Assembly (NCBI GenBank): GCA_016210705.1 | Contig: JACQTR010000142.1 | Span: 1 to 6,449, forward strand | Reading direction: 5' to 3' | DNA length: 6,449 bases | DNA from: Chloroflexota bacterium | GTDB lineage: Bacteria; Chloroflexota; Dehalococcoidia; JACQTR01 | Shown here: positions 5,156-6,449 of the stretch, one piece after another | Numbering within the stretch: the stretch's first letter is position 1 | Layout of the letters: each line of letters starts with the position of its first letter | The notes under the pieces: generated by a model | Told to the model about the DNA's origin: nothing | The model's database searches: none | Seen by the model: only the letters and a program-made list of their open reading frames with translations | Made by a program: the position numbers and the translations under genes

Positions 5156-5689
5156 TCACCTCTTTAGCCGGCCCAGGGCCCTGCGCACAAAATTAGGTTT
5201 TGGCAAAATTGGCTCGGCTTGCGTATCATCTAGAGCTAAACGCTGTCGTAGCTCCTCGTTTTCCTGCCGCAGCCGCCGTAACTCTGCTTGTAATAACTCC
5301 TCATCCTCTCGGAACTTCCGTATGCGATAGTTGCTTAAATCCTTTTGTTTCTTTAGCCCGGTTACGTTGAACTCCAGCGTCTGTTTAGCTTCGTCTAGGG
5401 AAAAAGCTCGGAATTTCATCACGGCATACTTGCTTTGAAAGGCAATCAATTCGCCACTCAAGCGCTCTATTTCACTGGCACTAGCGTTATCGTTGCAGGT
5501 AAGGGCTTGTAAGCTCCGCTCGCCGCGCAAGTGGTACAAGCCGTTGACGAAGATTATGGCGTGTCCTTCCTCCTCGTCCCAATGGTTTTCTTTGATTAGC
5601 TCCAGAGCTTTTTGGAGTTCTTCTTCTAAGAGAAAAACCTTAACACTAGTGCGCGTGGCCCCTTTGAAAAGATTGGCATTTTCTGTCAT
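5156..5689 (-). CDS. hypothetical coiled-coil protein, first gene of the minus operon
   Basis: 177 residues, not recognised as a named family. The N-terminal part (about 10-70) alternates hydrophobic and acidic residues, including Trp-Asp-Glu-Glu-Glu-Gly-His and a short Ile-Ile-Phe-Val-Asn-Gly-Leu-Tyr strand. A central helical stretch runs to about 110. Residues 118-150 are a charged, Leu/Glu/Arg-rich heptad-type coiled coil. The tail is proline-containing, then basic, ending Arg-Arg-Ala-Leu-Gly-Arg-Leu-Lys-Arg, which could contact nucleic acid or an acidic membrane. There is no membrane segment. ATG at 5689 is preferred to a TTG six codons earlier because AGGAGA sits seven bases before it and would lie inside the longer version. 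It leads a co-directional set of four genes with gaps of 1-6 bp and is preceded by a structured leader. Confidence 0.75.
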   Translation of the reverse strand: MTENANLFKGATRTSVKVFLLEEELQKALELIKENHWDEEEGHAIIFVNGLYHLRGERSLQALTCNDNASASEIERLSGELIAFQSKYAVMKFRAFSLDEAKQTLEFNVTGLKKQKDLSNYRIRKFREDEELLQAELRRLRQENEELRQRLALDDTQAEPILPKPNFVRRALGRLKR

Positions 5690-5708
5690 GATCCATCTCC
5701 TAAACAAA

Positions 5709-5738
5709 ATAGTCTCTGTCGAAAGCGACAGAGACTAT
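5709..5738 (-). promoter_or_regulatory. attenuator-like hairpin in the operon leader
   Basis: Perfect 13-bp stem (5709-5721 with 5726-5738) closed by a 4-nt loop. On the minus transcript it is followed directly by UUUGUUU and then the AGGAGA ribosome site of the coiled-coil gene. A strong stem plus U-rich tract between promoter and first gene looks like an intrinsic attenuator. It could instead stabilise the mRNA or bind a regulator. Confidence 0.55.
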
Positions 5739-5755
5739 CAGCACTAGGCGGTTTA

Positions 5756-5792
5756 ATGGCATCTATTGCCATCAGGGCGAGCCTCATCGCCC
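5756..5792 (-). promoter_or_regulatory. two further leader hairpins
   Basis: GGGCGA/TCGCCC (5775-5780 with 5787-5792, 6-nt loop) and ATGGCA/TGCCAT (5756-5761 with 5767-5772, 5-nt loop) lie in tandem within the minus-strand leader, upstream of the 13-bp hairpin. Three successive hairpins in about 114 nt suggest a regulatory leader. No T-box or other known riboswitch consensus was recognised. On the plus strand the first stem is followed by a T-rich stretch, so it could also act as a terminator in that direction. Confidence 0.45.
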
Positions 5793-5809
5793 CTTTGTTC
5801 TTTTGTTAT

Positions 5810-5838
5810 ATTATATCAATAGCATATCGTTACTGCAA
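5810..5838 (-). promoter_or_regulatory. sigma70 promoter of the minus operon
   Basis: On the minus strand TTGCAG (5833-5838), a 17-bp spacer and a perfect TATAAT (5810-5815) form a strong sigma70 promoter. Transcription would begin near 5803, giving a leader of about 114 nt before the ATG at 5689. Confidence 0.7.
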
Positions 5839-5863
5839 CTATTGGCTTAGGGCAATACCTCTG

Positions 5864-5892
5864 TTGAATAAGGAAAGCGTGTAGTTTATGAT
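5864..5892 (+). promoter_or_regulatory. sigma70 promoter of the disulfide oxidoreductase gene
   Basis: TTGAAT (5864-5869), 17-bp spacer, TATGAT (5887-5892). It is identical in hexamers and spacing to the DUF169 promoter at 2320-2348. The leader to the GTG at 5965 would be about 65 nt. It is divergent from the minus-operon promoter, with the two -35 elements about 25 bp apart. Confidence 0.7.
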
Positions 5893-5915
5893 GAGGCAAG
5901 ACCCCTGGCGTTGGT
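5864..5915 (+). repeat. promoter/leader block, copy B
   Basis: Second copy of the 52-bp block at 2320-2371, with the identical GGCGTTGGT at 5907-5915 the same distance (14 bp) after the -10. Similarity fades on both sides, so a mobile repeat is less likely than a shared regulatory unit or duplicated promoter. Confidence 0.65.
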
Positions 5916-5964
5916 GGGTTTCCTCCATTCAAGGGGCAGCGTTTAGCTTAAAGGAGGTGCCATC

Positions 5965-6449
5965 GTGGCTTTAATCTCTCCTAGGGACGCCCAGCGGATA
6001 AAGGAGACATTGGATAAAGAACTGGAGAATGAGGTAAACATCCTTTATTTCACCCAGCGGGAGTCTCCCCTTCTTGTCCCTGGACAAGAGTGTCTCTACT
6101 GTCGGGAGACACGGGAGCTTTTGGAGGAGGTCTCGGCCCTATCCGACAAGATTCGGTTGCAAGTCTATGATTTCGTGGCCGATAAGGAGGTGGTGGCCGA
6201 GCATGCCATCGATAAAATCCCAGCCTTTATAATAAAAGGGGCTCAAGCTGGTGAGGCCCGATATTTTGGCATCCCCTCGGGCTATGAGTTCGCTACCCTC
6301 GTTGAGGGCATCATCGAGGCCTCTAAAGAGACCACCGATCTCTCCCCTGCTACCAAAGAGGATTTACAAAAAATAGATCAGGACGTTCATATTCAAGTCT
6401 TTGTAACCCCTACCTGACCATACTGCCCTTCAGCGGCCAGGTTGGCCCA
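5965..6449 (+). CDS. glutaredoxin-like protein disulfide oxidoreductase (PDO), candidate selenoprotein, cut by window edge
   Basis: Start of a two-domain thioredoxin-fold protein of the PDO type, usually about 220-230 residues; 161 codons are visible. Domain 1 (about 20-120) has a CxxC motif, Cys-Leu-Tyr-Cys (C43-C46), and the cis-Pro loop Lys-Ile-Pro-Ala-Phe (P86). Domain 2 begins with the strand Ile-Gln-Val-Phe-Val-Thr-Pro-Thr (143-150). The next codon is TGA (6415-6417), exactly where the family has the first Cys of Cys-Pro-Tyr-Cys, and the frame continues as Pro-Tyr-Cys-Pro-Ser-Ala-Ala-Arg-Leu-Ala to the edge. This reads as U151-P-Y-C154, with selenocysteine as the likely nucleophile for thiol-disulfide exchange in the cytosol. 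The GTG start has AAGGAGGTG five bases upstream. If TGA were a true stop, the product would keep only domain 1. A nonsense mutation is the alternative. Confidence 0.8.
6415..6447 (+). promoter_or_regulatory. candidate UGA selenocysteine codon and bacterial SECIS hairpin
   Basis: The UGA (6415-6417) is followed after 17 nt by GGCC (6435-6438), loop AGGUU (6439-6443), GGCC (6444-6447): a short GC stem with G residues at the start of the loop. Bacterial SECIS elements recognised by SelB lie in the coding region just after UGA, with a small G-containing apical loop roughly 16-37 nt away. The E. coli fdhF loop is the similar AGGUCU. The four-base stem is short and the window ends directly after it, so the full structure cannot be judged. 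Confidence 0.65.

Noticed and set aside
1..6449. CRISPR arrays, tRNA or rRNA genes, transposases, integrases
   Set aside because: No regularly spaced repeats, no cloverleaf or rRNA-like sequence and no mobile-element protein motifs were seen on either strand.

Overview
The window looks like a piece of bacterial chromosome of moderate GC with compact genes, mostly strong Shine-Dalgarno sites and sigma70-type promoters. A DUF169 protein, a tandem thioredoxin-fold disulfide oxidoreductase that appears to carry selenocysteine, and an NnrS-like membrane protein together suggest an anaerobic or microaerophilic lineage (Chloroflexota/Dehalococcoidia or a deep-branching Gram-positive group). That placement is inference; no rRNA or other marker is present.

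Layout. (1) 132-1232 (+): a roughly 12-helix NnrS-like membrane protein. (2) 1252-2206 (-): a two-gene unit, a SnoaL/SgcJ-like small protein followed by a YfcE-type metallophosphoesterase that lacks two usual metal ligands. (3) 2207-2439: divergent promoter region. (4) 2440-3291 (+): a DUF169 protein. (5) 3369-5689 (-): a tightly packed operon read from right to left: a coiled-coil protein, a prenyltransferase/squalene-cyclase-repeat protein split by one in-frame amber codon, a half-length inorganic-pyrophosphatase-fold protein with its catalytic residues replaced, and a protein with a PH-like C-terminal half. Its leader of about 114 nt holds three consecutive hairpins, the last resembling an attenuator. 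(6) 5690-5964: a second divergent promoter region. (7) 5965 to the right edge (+): a two-domain glutaredoxin-like protein disulfide oxidoreductase (PDO) whose second CxxC reads UGA-Pro-Tyr-Cys.

Most striking points. The UGA at 6415-6417 replaces the first Cys of the C-terminal CPYC motif, the frame continues with family-typical sequence to the window edge, and a GGCC-AGGUU-GGCC hairpin lies 17 nt downstream where a bacterial SECIS belongs. This is a strong candidate selenoprotein that an ordinary gene caller would cut to 150 residues. Second, the minus-strand operon pairs an amber-interrupted prenyltransferase-repeat protein with a pyrophosphatase-fold protein stripped of its active site. It is either a decaying locus or an undescribed non-catalytic module. 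Third, the DUF169 and PDO genes share a 52-bp promoter/early-leader block (39 of 52 identical by hand count), with identical -35, -10, 17-bp spacing and a GGCGTTGGT element just downstream, so they are probably co-regulated.

Family assignments come from recognising motifs by eye. No database search was run.
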